This document shows, one piece after another, positions 8,295 through 19,594 of a stretch of 64,000 nucleotides of DNA. Made by a program: the position numbers and the translations under genes. Every line of letters begins with the position of its first letter. The first letter of the stretch is position 1. The stretch is from Halomonas cerina (GTDB lineage: Bacteria; Pseudomonadota; Gammaproteobacteria; Pseudomonadales; Halomonadaceae). The stretch covers positions 1-64,000 of the forward strand of contig NZ_JACHXP010000019.1 in the NCBI RefSeq assembly GCF_014192215.1. Reading direction: 5' to 3'. Under the pieces are notes generated by a model. That model saw only the letters and a list, made by a program, of their open reading frames with translations, searched no databases and had not been told where the DNA came from.

Positions 8295-8590
8295 GAATGT
8301 TCACTCCAGCTATCGTCAGGCGCATCGAGATGGCCCGACAGGCGCCGCTTGCGGCTTATACTTTGGTATAAATCAGTGGGTTACCAACTGGTTGTGCCCT
8401 GTTAGATGGTCAATAAGCATGCCCGCTTTAAAAAAGCGCATACTCATCAGCTGGTTGGAGCATCATCCATGAAACGAGACGGGCTCCTCGGCGTGACCGG
8501 ATGATCCAATTCATCAACGAAATCATCACCCGCCTCATCAAATAGCGTAGCCACCACGCCTGCCCATGCGGATGGTATCCTGAGCGCTTC
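8295..8590. promoter_or_regulatory. Divergent promoter region between pchC and the XylR-type activator
   Basis: About 300 bases without a gene. It holds a perfect inverted repeat TTATACTTTGGTATAA (8356-8371) and CGCTTT-AAA-AAAGCG (8424-8438). The activator belongs to the sigma54 class, so a -24/-12 promoter facing pchC is expected, but I found no convincing TGGCAC-N5-TTGC match; CAGGGCACAACCAGTTGG (minus strand, near 8400) is one base too widely spaced. The inverted repeats are candidate activator sites. Confidence 0.5.
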
Positions 8591-10324
<1,734 letters not shown>

Positions 10325-10351
10325 GCCCCCGCCTGCAGCCGGCCGAAGATA

Positions 10352-10365
10352 TGCACTATAGTGCT
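10352..10365. promoter_or_regulatory. BoxR-type operator TGCA-CTATAG-TGCT
   Basis: TGCACTATAGTGCT contains the perfect palindrome GCACTATAGTGC. It matches the TGCA-N6-TGCA form bound by BzdR/BoxR regulators, here with one arm mismatch. It lies 143 bases upstream of a second site, which suggests repression by looping or cooperative binding. Confidence 0.7.
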
Positions 10366-10453
10366 TCATCTGGATGACCGACGCTCCCTCGCTTCTCCCG
10401 CCCTTCCTATGCGTCCCCCGGTATATCGGCGCTAGTTTGGGGCTAAAAACCTA

Positions 10454-10463
10454 GACCAAAGGT
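10454..10463 (-). promoter_or_regulatory. GACTTTRGTC-like element (ACCTTTGGTC)
   Basis: On the minus strand it reads ACCTTTGGTC. It is centred about 50-53 bases before the TSS predicted from the -10 box at 10497-10505, similar to elements upstream of the CoA-transferase and dctP promoters. Candidate activator site. Confidence 0.5.
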
Positions 10464-10494
10464 GTAGCTCTCGCGGCTTGTGCCCTTCGAGATA

Positions 10495-10508
10495 TGTATT
10501 ATAGTGCA
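10495..10508. promoter_or_regulatory. BoxR-type operator TGTA-TTATAG-TGCA over the -10 box
   Basis: TGTATTATAGTGCA is a TGCA-N6-TGCA palindrome with one mismatch. It embeds TATTAT and TATAGT, so a bound repressor would block RNA polymerase at the promoter of the downstream operon. Confidence 0.7.
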
Positions 10509-10637
10509 TTTCATTACAACATATCCGATGCCGAACTCAGCACTAAAGTGCACTCTTCGGCTGGACAAACAACTCACAAGACGTACGCAGCGATTCCCCT
10601 TATCGCCGCCCGTGTGCCAAAGGCGGAGGCCAGACCG

Positions 10638-11069
10638 GTGAAGACCCCGTTCTACTATCGACGCCCCATTCGCTGGGGAGACACCGATGCCGCCGGCATC
10701 GTGTTCACGGCCCACTATTTCGACATCTGCATGGAAACCATCGAAGGCTGGTTCCTCGACGTCCTGGAGCTCGACTGGTTTGCCATGACCCACGACCACG
10801 GTATCGGCTCCCCCTTCGTGCATGCCGAGGTGGATTTCCATGCCCCGCTGACCCCTCGCGACACGCTGCTGGTGCGTGTAGACGTCGAGCGCCAGGGCAA
10901 CAGCTCGCTGAGCCTGGCGCTGACCGGCACCCGAGAGGTCGACGGCCAATGCACCTTCACGGGCCGCTTTACCTGCTGTTTCAACGACCTGGCATCCTTC
11001 ATCAAGATCCCGATTCCAGATGAACTGCGCCACCGGATCGACGACTACCAGCGGCGCTGCGCCGAGTAA
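10638..11069 (+). CDS. 4-hydroxybenzoyl-CoA thioesterase family protein
   Basis: This 143-aa single-hotdog thioesterase has the motif RWGDTDAAGIVFTAHYFDICMETIEGWF, in which the first Asp of the DxDxxG signature is the catalytic residue in the 4-HBA-CoA thioesterase family. Such enzymes hydrolyse aryl- or short acyl-CoA esters. I chose the GTG start at 10638 because GGAGG lies eight bases upstream and the hotdog fold starts there; the frame runs back to 10494, but that region is the promoter. It is the first gene of a seven-gene operon and could release the aromatic acid at the end of side-chain shortening or recover trapped CoA. Confidence 0.8.
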   Translation: MKTPFYYRRPIRWGDTDAAGIVFTAHYFDICMETIEGWFLDVLELDWFAMTHDHGIGSPFVHAEVDFHAPLTPRDTLLVRVDVERQGNSSLSLALTGTREVDGQCTFTGRFTCCFNDLASFIKIPIPDELRHRIDDYQRRCAE

Positions 11070-11124
11070 GACCCTGCCCCCAGACGACCATGACGCCAAC
11101 AACAAGGCCATCCCAGGAGTCGCC

Positions 11125-13008
11125 ATGAACGCTTCAAATGCCCCCACCGAAAAGCCAATGTTTACCGAGCCGCGTGTCCTCATGGACAAGCGGGACGATG
11201 GCAGCATCCTGCTGCAGTCCGCCATTCCGCTGGATGAACACTATGCCCGCTGCGTCGGCGAATGGCTCGAGCACTGGGCCCGCGAGGCCCCCGAGCGCAC
11301 CTGGCTCGCCCAGCGAGGTGCCGACGATCAGTGGCAGCGCCTTACCTACGGCGAGGCCCGCCAGCGGGTGATCGCCATCGCCAGCTGGCTGCTCACTCAG
11401 GACCTCTCGGCCGAACGCCCGGTGGTGATCCTCTCGGACAACAGCATCGAGCATGCCCTGCTGATGGTCGCCGCGATGCACATCGGCGTGCCCTCCTGCT
11501 CCATCTCGCCGGGCAACTCGCTGATGTCGAAGGACTATGCCAAGCTCAAGGGCAATATCGAGCTGCTGCGCCCGGGCGTGATCTATGCCGACCCCATTGA
11601 GAAGTTCCGCCCGGCGCTGGAGGCCGTCGCCGACCTGCACGACGCTACCTTGGTGGCCGGCGGCCAGAGCAGAGAGCCCATGGCAGGCAGCGTAGCGTTC
11701 GCCGATATCGAGGCCGAACGCGACGAAGCGGCGGTGATGATCGCCTTCGACGCGATCACCCCGGAGACCATCGCCAAGTTTTTGTTCACCTCCGGTTCCG
11801 TGGGCATGCCCAAAGCGGTCCCCAACACCCAGCGCATGCTGTGCTCCAACCAGAAGGCCAAGGAGTTGATCTGGCCGATGCTCGCCGAGGAGCCACCGGT
11901 GCTGCTCGACTGGCTGCCCTGGAGCCACACCTTCGGCGGTAACCACAACTTCAACCTGATCCTGCGCTGGGGGGGCACCCTCTACCTGGATGACGGCAAG
12001 CCGACGCCGGCGCTGATCGAGAAGACTGCACGCAACCTCATGGAGGTTTCGCCGACGCTCTATTTCAGCGTGCCACGGGCCTACGACATGCTGGTGCCAC
12101 TACTGCGCGAGGATGACACCCTGCGTGAGGGATTCTTCAGCCGCCTCAAGCTGGTGTTCTACGCCGCCGCGGCCCTGCCCCACCACCTGTGGACGGCCCT
12201 GGAGGAGATGGCCCGCGAGACCACCGGTCAGGAGATCATGGTCGTCTCTTCCTGGGGCGCCACCGAGACGGCCCCGATCTGCACCGACTGCCATTTCAAT
12301 GCCACCCGCTCCGGGGTGATCGGCGTGCCGATCCCGGGCACCTCGCTCAAGCTGATGCCCAACGCCGACAAGTTGGAGGTCCGCATCAAGGGCCCCAACG
12401 TCTTCAACGGCTACTGGAAGCAGCCCGAGCTGTCGGCCAAGGCCTTCGATGACGAGGGCTACTACATGATCGGTGATGCTGTGGAGTTCGTGGATCCCGA
12501 GCGCCCCGAGCTGGGGCTGCTGTTCGACGGTCGCGTCGGCGAGGACTTCAAGCTGCTCACCGGCACCTGGGTCCATGTGGGGGCCCTGCGCATGGCCGGC
12601 CTCGAGGCCATCGCGCCGGTCGGCCAGGACATCGTGGTGACCGGCCACGACCGCGACGAGATCGGCTTCTTGATCTTCCCCCACTCCGAGGAGTGCCGTC
12701 GCCTCTGCCCGGATCTGCCGGCTGACACCCCGCTGGAGACCCTGATGGAGCGCCCGGAAATCATCGAGCGCGCGCGCCAGGGCCTCGCGGCCCTCAAGGC
12801 CAAGGGCGGTGGCAGCTCCACCTACCCTACACGCGCCCTGCTGATGAGCGAGCCCCCCTCCGCGGAGGCCGGCGAGATCACCGACAAGGGCTATATCAAT
12901 CAGCGCATGGTGCTGAATCGCCGCGCCGATCTGGTCGAGGCGCTCTACGCCTCCACTTCAGCCGACGCGCCGGACGCGCGCGTCATCACCCTGCCCACCG
13001 GTCAATGA
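11125..13008 (+). CDS. Feruloyl-CoA synthetase-like aryl-CoA ligase
   Basis: A 627-aa member of the AMP-forming acyl-CoA synthetase superfamily, closest in style to feruloyl-CoA synthetases (Fcs). The phosphate loop is FLFTSGSVGMPKAVPNTQRM (about residues 214-233), with SSWGATETAPICTDCHF and ISPGNSLMSKDYAKLKGN further supporting Fcs. It would activate a hydroxycinnamate or phenylpropanoate with ATP and CoA. The second half of the C-terminal signature is modified (YMIGDAVEFVDPE...LLFDGRVGEDFKLLTGTWV), as is usual in Fcs. The ATG at 11125 has AGGAG six bases upstream. The neighbours supply every step of beta-oxidation except the thiolase, which lies at 48969. Confidence 0.83.
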   Translation: MNASNAPTEKPMFTEPRVLMDKRDDGSILLQSAIPLDEHYARCVGEWLEHWAREAPERTWLAQRGADDQWQRLTYGEARQRVIAIASWLLTQDLSAERPVVILSDNSIEHALLMVAAMHIGVPSCSISPGNSLMSKDYAKLKGNIELLRPGVIYADPIEKFRPALEAVADLHDATLVAGGQSREPMAGSVAFADIEAERDEAAVMIAFDAITPETIAKFLFTSGSVGMPKAVPNTQRMLCSNQKAKELIWPMLAEEPPVLLDWLPWSHTFGGNHNFNLILRWGGTLYLDDGKPTPALIEKTARNLMEVSPTLYFSVPRAYDMLVPLLREDDTLREGFFSRLKLVFYAAAALPHHLWTALEEMARETTGQEIMVVSSWGATETAPICTDCHFNATRSGVIGVPIPGTSLKLMPNADKLEVRIKGPNVFNGYWKQPELSAKAFDDEGYYMIGDAVEFVDPERPELGLLFDGRVGEDFKLLTGTWVHVGALRMAGLEAIAPVGQDIVVTGHDRDEIGFLIFPHSEECRRLCPDLPADTPLETLMERPEIIERARQGLAALKAKGGGSSTYPTRALLMSEPPSAEAGEITDKGYINQRMVLNRRADLVEALYASTSADAPDARVITLPTGQ

Positions 13009-13023
13009 CATCTCGAGGACACC

Positions 13024-13794
13024 ATGAGCGAAACACTGGTCAAGACGTCGCTGGATGACAGCATCTACACCATCACCCTGGCCCGGCCGGCCAAGCGCAA
13101 CGCCGTCAGCGACCGCCTGCTGGCGGCCCTGGAGGAGGCCCTGGTGGCCACCCCGGAAGGTACTCGGGTGATCATCCTCGCCGCCGAGGGCAAGCACTTC
13201 TGTGCCGGGCTGGACCTCTCAGAGCATCAGCACCGCGAGCCCTTCGGCGTGATGCAGCACTCGCGCGGCTGGCACCGCATCTTCGATCGCCTGCAGAACG
13301 GTGGCATCCCGGTGGTCGCGGCGCTGCAGGGCGCGGTGATCGGCGGTGGCGTGGAGCTGGCCAGCGCCACCCATGTGCGCGTCGCCGAGCCGAACACGAT
13401 CTATCAGTTGCCCGAGGGCCGTCACGGCATCTTCGTCGGCGGCGGCGCCTCGGTGCGGGTGTCACGCATCATCGGCCCCGGCCGCATGTGCGAGATGATG
13501 CTCACCGGGCGGATTATCGAGGCCGACGAGGGCCAGCGCCTGGGGCTGTCGCACTACCTGGTCGGCGAGGGCGAGAGCCTTGACAAGGCCCGTCAGCTCG
13601 CCAAGCGCATCGCCGAGAACGCCCCCATGGCCAACTGGGCGATGGTCTCGGCCATCTCGCGTATCGATGACATGGCCAGCGAGGACGGACTGTTTGTCGA
13701 GTCGCTGACCGCCGCCCTGACCCAGACCAGCCCCGAGGTCGCCGCGCGCATCGGCGAGTTTCTCGAACGTAAAGGCCAGGGGCCCAGGACCTAA
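13024..13794 (+). CDS. Enoyl-CoA hydratase/isomerase (crotonase) family protein
   Basis: This 256-aa crotonase has the two oxyanion-hole segments, [12 protein letters not shown] and [23 protein letters not shown], and the third segment [24 protein letters not shown]. In the operon it would hydrate an aryl-acrylyl-CoA formed by the ligase or dehydrogenase. A hydratase-aldolase of the feruloyl-CoA (Ech) kind is possible, but the SDR dehydrogenase next door argues for true beta-oxidation. GAGGA precedes the ATG. A piece of this gene (about 13392-13450) reappears in the mosaic at 23898-23952. Confidence 0.83.
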   Translation: MSETLVKTSLDDSIYTITLARPAKRNAVSDRLLAALEEALVATPEGTRVIILAAEGKHFCAGLDLSEHQHREPFGVMQHSRGWHRIFDRLQNGGIPVVAALQGAVIGGGVELASATHVRVAEPNTIYQLPEGRHGIFVGGGASVRVSRIIGPGRMCEMMLTGRIIEADEGQRLGLSHYLVGEGESLDKARQLAKRIAENAPMANWAMVSAISRIDDMASEDGLFVESLTAALTQTSPEVAARIGEFLERKGQGPRT

Positions 13795-13814
13795 CCTTCA
13801 GGAGGAGAGAGTTC

Positions 13815-14582
13815 ATGAAATTCCAGGACAATACTTTCATCGTCACCGGCGGCGCCTCCGGCCTGGGCGAAGCCACGGCGCGCGAACTGCACGGCGCCGG
13901 TGCCCGGGTGGTGATCGCCGACCTCAATGCCGAGCGCGGCGAGGCCCTGGCCGCCGAATTGGGGGAGCGCGCCGCCTTCCAGCGCACCGACGTCACCGAC
14001 GAGGCCGACGCCCAGGCCGCGGTGGACCTGGCCGTGTCCCGCTTCGGCGGCCTGCAGGGGCTGGTCAACTGCGCCGGCATCGGCGATCCCGCCAAGGTGC
14101 TTAGCAAGCAGGGGGCCCAGCCGCTTTCGACCTTCTCGCGGGCGGTGCAGATCAACCTGATCGGCACCTTCAACATGATCCGCCTGGCCAGCGCCGCCAT
14201 GGCCGAGGGCGAGCCCCAGGCCGACGGCGAGCGCGGCGTGATCGTCAACACCGCCTCGGTGGCCGCCTTCGATGGCCAGATCGGCCAGGCTGGCTATGCC
14301 GCGTCCAAGGGCGGCATCGTCGCCATGACGCTGCCCATCGCCCGCGAACTGGCCCGCCATGGCATCCGCGTGATGACCATCGCCCCGGGGCTGTTCCAGA
14401 CGCCGCTGATGGAGACGCTGCCCGACGAGGTCCAGCAGTCGCTGGCCGCGTCGATCCCCTTCCCCAATCGCCTGGGGCGGCCCGACGAATTCGCGCGCCT
14501 GGCCTGCCAGATCGTCGACAACGTGATGATGAACGGCGAGACGATTCGCCTGGATGGCGCCATTCGCATGGCCCCGCGCTAA
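13815..14582 (+). CDS. SDR-family 3-hydroxyacyl-CoA dehydrogenase
   Basis: A 255-aa short-chain dehydrogenase with the NAD(H) loop [24 protein letters not shown], the catalytic Ser in [11 protein letters not shown] and YAASK (Tyr-x-x-x-Lys). [19 protein letters not shown] resembles the HSD10/3-hydroxy-2-methylbutyryl-CoA dehydrogenase branch, which acts on 3-hydroxyacyl-CoA. In the operon it would oxidise the 3-hydroxy-3-aryl-propanoyl-CoA made by the crotonase. A very strong RBS (AGGAGGAGAG) precedes the ATG. Confidence 0.82.
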   Translation: MKFQDNTFIVTGGASGLGEATARELHGAGARVVIADLNAERGEALAAELGERAAFQRTDVTDEADAQAAVDLAVSRFGGLQGLVNCAGIGDPAKVLSKQGAQPLSTFSRAVQINLIGTFNMIRLASAAMAEGEPQADGERGVIVNTASVAAFDGQIGQAGYAASKGGIVAMTLPIARELARHGIRVMTIAPGLFQTPLMETLPDEVQQSLAASIPFPNRLGRPDEFARLACQIVDNVMMNGETIRLDGAIRMAPR

Positions 14583-14611
14583 GCCGCCCACTCTCCGTTT
14601 GAGGATGCCCC

Positions 14612-16399
14612 ATGATCGATTACCAGGCGCCGTTGCGCGATATGCAGTTCATTCTCGGCGAGCTCGCCGGCCTTCCCGACGTGACCGCGCTGCCCGACTG
14701 CGAAGAGGCCTCCCCTGACCTGGTGGCGGCTATCCTCGAGGAGGCCAGCAAGTTTGCCACCGGGGTGCTGGCCCCGACCAATCGCCAGGGCGACCTGGAG
14801 GGCTGTCGCCTGGAGGGCGAGCGGGTCATCGTCCCCGATTCCTGGCAGTCCGCCTACGACCAGTTCCGCGAGGCGGGCTGGCTGGGGCTGTCGCTGCCGC
14901 CGGAATTCGGCGGCCAGGGCCTGCCCAAGCTGGTCTCCACCCCGGTCTGGGAGATGTGGTTCTCCAGCAACATGGCCTTCACCATGCTGCCGCAGCTCAA
15001 CGTCGGCCAGGCCGAGGCGCTGCTGATCGCCGCCAGCGATGAGCAAAAGGCCACCTGGCTTTCAAAGATCGTCAGCGGTGAATGGGCGGCCACCATGAAC
15101 CTTACCGAGCCCCAGGCCGGCTCGGACCTGGCTGCCACGCGCATGCGCGCCGAGCCCACCGGCGACGGCGACTACCGCCTCTTTGGGCAGAAGATCTACA
15201 TCTCCTACGGCGAGCACGAGCTCACCCCCAACATCGTGCACCTGGTGTTGGCCCGGCTGCCCGACGCCCCCGAGGGGGTCAAGGGCCTGTCGCTGTTCCT
15301 AGTGCCCAAGTACCGCCTCGACGCGGACGGCAATCCCGGCGAGAAGAACGACGTGCGCTGCATCTCCATCGAGCACAAGATGGGCATCCACGGCAGCCCT
15401 ACCTGCACGCTCAGCTTCGGTGACACCGAGGGCGCCGTCGGCTACCTGGTCGGCGAGCCACACCAGGGCCTCAAGACCATGTTCATCATGATGAACGAGG
15501 CGCGCTTCGGGGTCGGCGTGCAGGGCCTGGCGCTGGGCGAGCGCGCCTACCAGTCAGCGCTCGACTATGCCCGGGAGCGCGTCCAGGGCCGCAACATCGT
15601 CAGCGGCGAGGCAGGCCAGCCGATCCTTTACCACCCCGACGTCAAACGCATGCTGGTGGGCATGCGGGCACGGCTGCTGGCCATGCGCACCTTCCTCTAC
15701 ACCGCCGCCGGCTGGTTCGATATCGCCCACCACCACCCGGACGCCGCGGTGGCCGACAGGCACCGCCGCTACGTCGACCTGCTGATGCCGGTGGCCAAGG
15801 GCTGGTGCACCGAGGTTGGCAACGAGCTGTGCGATGAGGCGATCCAGGTGTTCGGCGGCATGGGCTTCGTCGAGGAGACCGGTGTCGCCCAGCTGTTCCG
15901 CGACGCCCGTATCATCACCATCTACGAAGGCACCACCGGCATCCAGGCCAACGACCTGCTGGGCCGCAAGATCCTGCGCGAGAAGGGCGCGACGCTGCGC
16001 GAACTGCTGGACGACATGCGCGCCTGTGCCCAGGCGGCCCGTGAGGACGCGCGCCTGACGGAGCTGGCCGAGGGCCTGGAGGAACTGCTCGAGGGGCTCG
16101 CGGCGACCACCGACTGGCTGCTCGCCCAGGGCAAGGAGCAGACCGCCACCCTCTACGGCGGCGCGGTCCCCCTGCTCTATCAGCTGGGCACGGTCGTCGG
16201 CGGCTGGCAGCTGGTTCGCGCCGCCCAGGCCGCGCAGCGTCAGCGTGACGCCGGCGAAGGCGACACCGACTACCTGGATAGCGTCATCGCCCTCGCCCGC
16301 TTCTACATGGCCACCTATGCCCCCGAGGCGGCGTCCCACGCCCGGGTCGTGCGCGACGGCGGCCAGGTATTGGCCCACTTCCCCGAGGCCGGGCTCTAA
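14612..16399 (+). CDS. Acyl-CoA dehydrogenase, long form with C-terminal extension
   Basis: This 595-aa FAD-dependent acyl-CoA dehydrogenase has MNLTEPQAGSDLAATRM (substrate/FAD loop), KIYISYGEHEL, FGGMGFVEETGVAQLFRD and IYEGTTGIQANDLLGRKI, where the Glu after Tyr is the usual catalytic base. About 130 extra C-terminal residues mark the AcdA-like long family used for aromatic and branched substrates. It would saturate or desaturate the side chain of a phenylpropanoyl-CoA and hand electrons to the EtfBA encoded next. Confidence 0.85.
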   Translation: MIDYQAPLRDMQFILGELAGLPDVTALPDCEEASPDLVAAILEEASKFATGVLAPTNRQGDLEGCRLEGERVIVPDSWQSAYDQFREAGWLGLSLPPEFGGQGLPKLVSTPVWEMWFSSNMAFTMLPQLNVGQAEALLIAASDEQKATWLSKIVSGEWAATMNLTEPQAGSDLAATRMRAEPTGDGDYRLFGQKIYISYGEHELTPNIVHLVLARLPDAPEGVKGLSLFLVPKYRLDADGNPGEKNDVRCISIEHKMGIHGSPTCTLSFGDTEGAVGYLVGEPHQGLKTMFIMMNEARFGVGVQGLALGERAYQSALDYARERVQGRNIVSGEAGQPILYHPDVKRMLVGMRARLLAMRTFLYTAAGWFDIAHHHPDAAVADRHRRYVDLLMPVAKGWCTEVGNELCDEAIQVFGGMGFVEETGVAQLFRDARIITIYEGTTGIQANDLLGRKILREKGATLRELLDDMRACAQAAREDARLTELAEGLEELLEGLAATTDWLLAQGKEQTATLYGGAVPLLYQLGTVVGGWQLVRAAQAAQRQRDAGEGDTDYLDSVIALARFYMATYAPEAASHARVVRDGGQVLAHFPEAGL

Positions 16400-16426
16400 G
16401 CCCCCTTCCCCACACAGGAGACGCCT

Positions 16427-17179
16427 ATGAAAGTCCTCGTCGCGGTCAAGCGCGTCATCGACTACAACGTCAAGATCCGGGTCAAGTCGGACCATTCCGA
16501 CGTCGACCTCACCAACGTCAAGATGGCCCTGAACCCCTTCTGCGAGATCGCCGTGGAAGAGGCGGTGCGCCTGAAAGAGAAGGGTGTGGCCAGCGAGGTC
16601 GTCGCCGTCACCGTGGGGCCCAAGGCCGCCCAGGAGCAGCTGTGCACCGCCTTGGCATTGGGTGCCGACCGGGCCATCCATGTCCAGACCGATGAACGGG
16701 TCGAGTCGCTTGGGGCCGCCAAGGCCCTGGCCAAGGTGGTCGAGGGCGAGCAACCCGACCTGGTGATACTGGGCAAGCAGGCCATCGACAGCGACAACAA
16801 CCAGACCGGCCAGATGCTGGCCGCCCTGACCGGCCGCCCCCAAGGCACCTTCGCCTCCGAGGTCGTGGTCGAGGACGGCAAGCTGCGAGTCACCCGCGAG
16901 ATCGATGGCGGCCTGCAGACCGTGGAGCTCGTTCTGCCGGCCATCGTCACCACCGACCTGCGCCTGAACGAGCCGCGCTACGCCAAGCTCCCCGACATCA
17001 TGAAGGCCAAGAAGAAGCCGCTGGACGTCAAGACCGCGGAGGAACTGGGCGTCGAGGTGGGAAGCCGGCTTACGCTGGTCAAGGTCGAGCCGCCGGCCGA
17101 GCGCCAGGGCGGCGTCAAGGTGGGCTCGGTGGATGAGCTGATCGACAAGCTGAAGAACGAAGCGAAGGTGATCTCATGA
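16427..17179 (+). CDS. etfB: Electron transfer flavoprotein, beta subunit
   Basis: A 250-aa ETF beta with the AMP-binding and signature segments: [40 protein letters not shown] and [32 protein letters not shown]. With EtfA it takes electrons from the acyl-CoA dehydrogenase upstream and delivers them to the membrane ETF:quinone oxidoreductase. It overlaps etfA by four bases (ATGA), so the two are translationally coupled. Confidence 0.93.
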   Translation: MKVLVAVKRVIDYNVKIRVKSDHSDVDLTNVKMALNPFCEIAVEEAVRLKEKGVASEVVAVTVGPKAAQEQLCTALALGADRAIHVQTDERVESLGAAKALAKVVEGEQPDLVILGKQAIDSDNNQTGQMLAALTGRPQGTFASEVVVEDGKLRVTREIDGGLQTVELVLPAIVTTDLRLNEPRYAKLPDIMKAKKKPLDVKTAEELGVEVGSRLTLVKVEPPAERQGGVKVGSVDELIDKLKNEAKVIS

Positions 17180-18126
17180 GCATCCTGGTCCTGGCCGAAC
17201 ATCACGATGGGAAATTGGGCTCGGCCACAGCGCACGCCGTTGCGGCGGCCCAGGCGATTGCCCAGGACGGCGGCGGCGATATCGACGTGCTGGTGGCCGG
17301 CGAGAACGTCGGCACCATCGCCGAGGCCGCGGCCACGCTCGACGGCGTGGCCAAGGTGCGCGTCGCCGACGCCGCCGTCTATGCCCACCAGCTGGCCGAG
17401 CCCCTGGGCGAGCTGCTGGCCGAATTGGCCGGCGACTACAGCCATGTGCTGGCCGCGGCTTCCACCACCGGCAAGAATGTGCTGCCCCGCCTGGCCGCGC
17501 TCAGAAACGTGGCGCAGCTTTCCGAGATCATCAGTGTGGAGAGTGCCGACACCTTCAAGCGCCCGATCTATGCCGGTAACGCCATCGCCACCGTGCAGAG
17601 TGACGACGCGCTGAAGGTGATCACCGTGCGTGCCACCGCCTTCGATGCCGTCGCCGGCTCTCTACAAGATCAGGGCAGTGCCAGCATCGAGGCCGTGGAC
17701 AGAGTGGTCGACAACGCCCTGTCGTCCTTTATCGGCGAGGAACTGGCCCAGTCCGACCGCCCCGAGCTCTCCGCGGCCAAGGTGGTCGTCTCCGGCGGCC
17801 GCGGCATGGGCAGCGGCGAGAACTTCACGCTGCTCGAGGGCATCGCCGACAAGCTTGGCGCGGCGATCGGCGCCTCGCGCGCCGCGGTGGACGCGGGCTT
17901 CGTGCCCAACGACATGCAGGTCGGCCAGACCGGCAAGATCGTCGCCCCGGAGCTTTATATCGCCGTGGGCATCTCCGGGGCCATCCAGCACCTGGCGGGC
18001 ATGAAGGATGCCAAGGTGATCGTCGCCATCAACAAGGACGAGGAGGCGCCGATCTTCCAGGTCGTCGATTACGGGTTAGTGGGTGACCTGTTCGAGATCC
18101 TGCCCGAGCTCGAGCAGAAACTCTAA
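17176..18126 (+). CDS. etfA: Electron transfer flavoprotein, alpha subunit
   Basis: A 316-aa ETF alpha. The C-terminal FAD domain is clear: [69 protein letters not shown]. It is the last gene of the operon begun at 10638 and is followed by a rho-independent terminator. Its final 258 bases, with the terminator and the vapBC remnant, are duplicated 6075 bases downstream (23944 onward). Confidence 0.93.
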   Translation: MSILVLAEHHDGKLGSATAHAVAAAQAIAQDGGGDIDVLVAGENVGTIAEAAATLDGVAKVRVADAAVYAHQLAEPLGELLAELAGDYSHVLAAASTTGKNVLPRLAALRNVAQLSEIISVESADTFKRPIYAGNAIATVQSDDALKVITVRATAFDAVAGSLQDQGSASIEAVDRVVDNALSSFIGEELAQSDRPELSAAKVVVSGGRGMGSGENFTLLEGIADKLGAAIGASRAAVDAGFVPNDMQVGQTGKIVAPELYIAVGISGAIQHLAGMKDAKVIVAINKDEEAPIFQVVDYGLVGDLFEILPELEQKL

Positions 18127-18578
18127 CCCCATTATTGCGTTTCGATCGTTCCTTCCGAATTGTCGACGGACCACGGCGCAGGCCGTCGCCGTCGACTTTT
18201 TTGCGAATGATGGATGGGCAGCATAGGGCGCGTCTGTCATCACAGGCGCCTCGCAGAGGTGACACTACTGATGCACACTGACATCAAGTCAGATGTGGAG
18301 TCTTCGTCATGCGCACCACCATCACCATTGATGACGCCCTGTACGAACAGGCGTTGAGCCTCGCCGAGCCTGGAATGGACAAGCCTGCCGATATCGTTCG
18401 GGAGGCCATCAAGACCTATGTGCGGGTGCAGGCGGGCCGGCGCCTGGCGAACTTGGGCGGTTCGGTATCGGAAATGCAGGATATCCCCCCGACGTCGCGG
18501 GCAGCCTGCGGAGTCATGAGCGTACTCGTCGATGCATCGGTATGGGTGGCTTACTTCAGGCACCGACACGATGCCTTG
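17869..18578 (+). repeat. Left copy of a 0.7-kb direct repeat (etfA tail, terminator, vapBC remnant)
   Basis: This stretch reappears at 23944-24652 with an offset of 6075 bases. The two are nearly identical through the terminator and vapB and diverge more in vapC. Recombination between the copies would delete the TRAP island between them. Confidence 0.88.
18162..18202 (+). terminator. Rho-independent terminator of the etfBA operon
   Basis: GTCGACGG (18162-18169) pairs with CCGTCGAC (18189-18196), with an inner stem ACGGC/GCCGT, followed by six T. An identical copy lies at 24237-24277. Confidence 0.88.
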
Positions 18579-18593
18579 ACCGAAAGCGATTAG
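18309..18593 (+). pseudogene. VapB-type antitoxin frame-fused to a VapC remnant
   Basis: The N-terminal half is a VapB-like antitoxin (MRTTITIDDALYEQALSLAE...DIVREAIKTYVRVQAGRRLA). In the second copy at 24384 vapB ends at an ATGA overlap with vapC. Here the run of C before GACGTCG has six bases instead of five (18485-18490), so vapB reads on into MSVLVDASVWVAYFRHRHDAL. The VapC part stops after about 25 residues of PIN domain, and a deletion beside its end is visible against copy 2. No active toxin can be made. A solitary antitoxin domain could still be expressed. Confidence 0.7.
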
Positions 18594-18632
18594 GCTATGC
18601 GCCACCCGATCTTTCATATAACGCCAAGCAAA

Positions 18633-18669
18633 GGGTGTTCAGTGGCACATTCATAGCCACCGAACACCC
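18633..18669 (-). terminator. Hairpin downstream of the flavin reductase gene
   Basis: GGGTGTTC-A-GTGGC (18633-18646) pairs with GCCAC-C-GAACACCC (18656-18669), with one A/C mismatch. It lies 11 bases past the minus-strand stop at 18680 and only three T follow on that strand, so it is a moderate terminator. Confidence 0.6.
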
Positions 18670-18679
18670 CCTAGCCAGG

Positions 18680-19345
18680 TCAGCGCTTGTTCTTAGCAGC
18701 TGCTCCCTCAAGTCCAGCCAAAAGACGGCCCGAGTTCGGGATGACCATCTCAAACTTTGACTCTACTGAGGTATATTCATAGTACCCCATGCGTGCAATA
18801 GGCCGCAATTTAAGCACGTCGACCTTACCATCATTGGTAAGCGCCCCATCAGCGATATGTACGCCGACCACCTTGCCAAATATTACATCGACAGTTCCCA
18901 TCGGGCCATTTCCAGGCAGCCTAACTGTTTGTATATACTCACACTCAAACTGAATAGGGGATGTAGAGACCCGAGACGCCGCGACATTAACACAATCCGC
19001 CTTTTCCAAGCCGGCATGCTCGAACTCATCGACGCCATAGGGCAACTCTTCAGCACTCAGGTTCACATGTTCACGCAAGTCCCAAGTGGCCATATTCCAG
19101 ACGAAGACACCCGTCTGTTCAGCGTTGACAACACTGTCCTTTCTGCGACCGTCGGTCGTCTGGTTCGAAGAAAACATCACCATCGCCGGATCGAAGCTTA
19201 CGTTGGTAAACTGACTATAAGGGGCGAGGTTATCGATTCCGTCCTTGCTTCTTGTAGAAATCCACCCTATCGGCCGTGGCACCACACATGACTTGAACGG
19301 GTCGTAAGCAAGACCATGAGGCGTAACACCAGGTTGGTAGAACAT
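18680..19345 (-). CDS. Flavin reductase family protein (FMN-binding split barrel)
   Basis: This 221-aa protein has the split-barrel flavin reductase fold: CVVPRPIGWISTRSKDGIDNLAPYSQFTNVSFDP near the N-terminus is the classic signature, and RKDSVVNAEQTGVFVWNMA follows. Members bind FMN and often partner with monooxygenases or decarboxylases. The ATG at 19345 has AGGTGA six bases upstream. It is the last gene of the lower-GC TRAP island, 250 bases beyond dctM, so it may process the imported substrate. Partner enzyme unknown. Confidence 0.8.
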   Translation of the reverse strand: MFYQPGVTPHGLAYDPFKSCVVPRPIGWISTRSKDGIDNLAPYSQFTNVSFDPAMVMFSSNQTTDGRRKDSVVNAEQTGVFVWNMATWDLREHVNLSAEELPYGVDEFEHAGLEKADCVNVAASRVSTSPIQFECEYIQTVRLPGNGPMGTVDVIFGKVVGVHIADGALTNDGKVDVLKLRPIARMGYYEYTSVESKFEMVIPNSGRLLAGLEGAAAKNKR

Positions 19346-19594
19346 GATAATCACCTATAAAAATTGTGCTTTACTTCGCTGAAGTATCGCCAAAGTTTTT
19401 ACCCTGCAGCCAAACTGCATCACATGCGAATGTAATGTTCAAGAAATCTCTGCTTCTGACTTTTATAAGGGTCACGATCAGCGCAGAGAAACCAATAAAC
19501 ATCGATTCGCTCCGGACATACAGACCACCATGGGCGTTCGGAGTATAACCATTGAATTACAACACCTCGTCAAAGGGCAGGTTCAATAGAACAA
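19346..19594 (-). other. AT-richer gap between flavin reductase and dctM
   Basis: About 250 bases without a credible gene and clearly richer in A+T than the surroundings. It probably holds the promoter of the flavin reductase. I saw no convincing inverted repeat or terminator. Confidence 0.4.

Larger units (their letters stand above)
10325..10637 (+). promoter_or_regulatory. Promoter region of the thioesterase-ligase-etf operon
   Basis: 313 bases without a gene. It holds two BoxR-type palindromes (10352-10365 and 10495-10508) and one GACCAAAGGT element (10454-10463). The second palindrome overlaps a -10-like TATTAT/TATAGT. A TSS near 10510 would leave a leader of about 130 bases before the GTG at 10638. 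Confidence 0.6.

Noticed and set aside
8380..8402. Sigma54 promoter for the pch operon (minus strand AGGGCACAACCAGTTGG)
   Set aside because: The GG to GC spacing is wrong by one base and the -12 GC is GG. A sigma54 promoter is expected from the activator class, but I could not place it convincingly.
8424..8438. CGCTTT-AAA-AAAGCG as a terminator
   Set aside because: No gene ends nearby, the stem is only six base pairs and no T run follows; more likely a regulatory palindrome.
10494..10637. Upstream ATG start for the thioesterase gene
   Set aside because: The segment overlaps the operator and -10 box, has no RBS and does not look like hotdog sequence; the GTG at 10638 has an ideal RBS.
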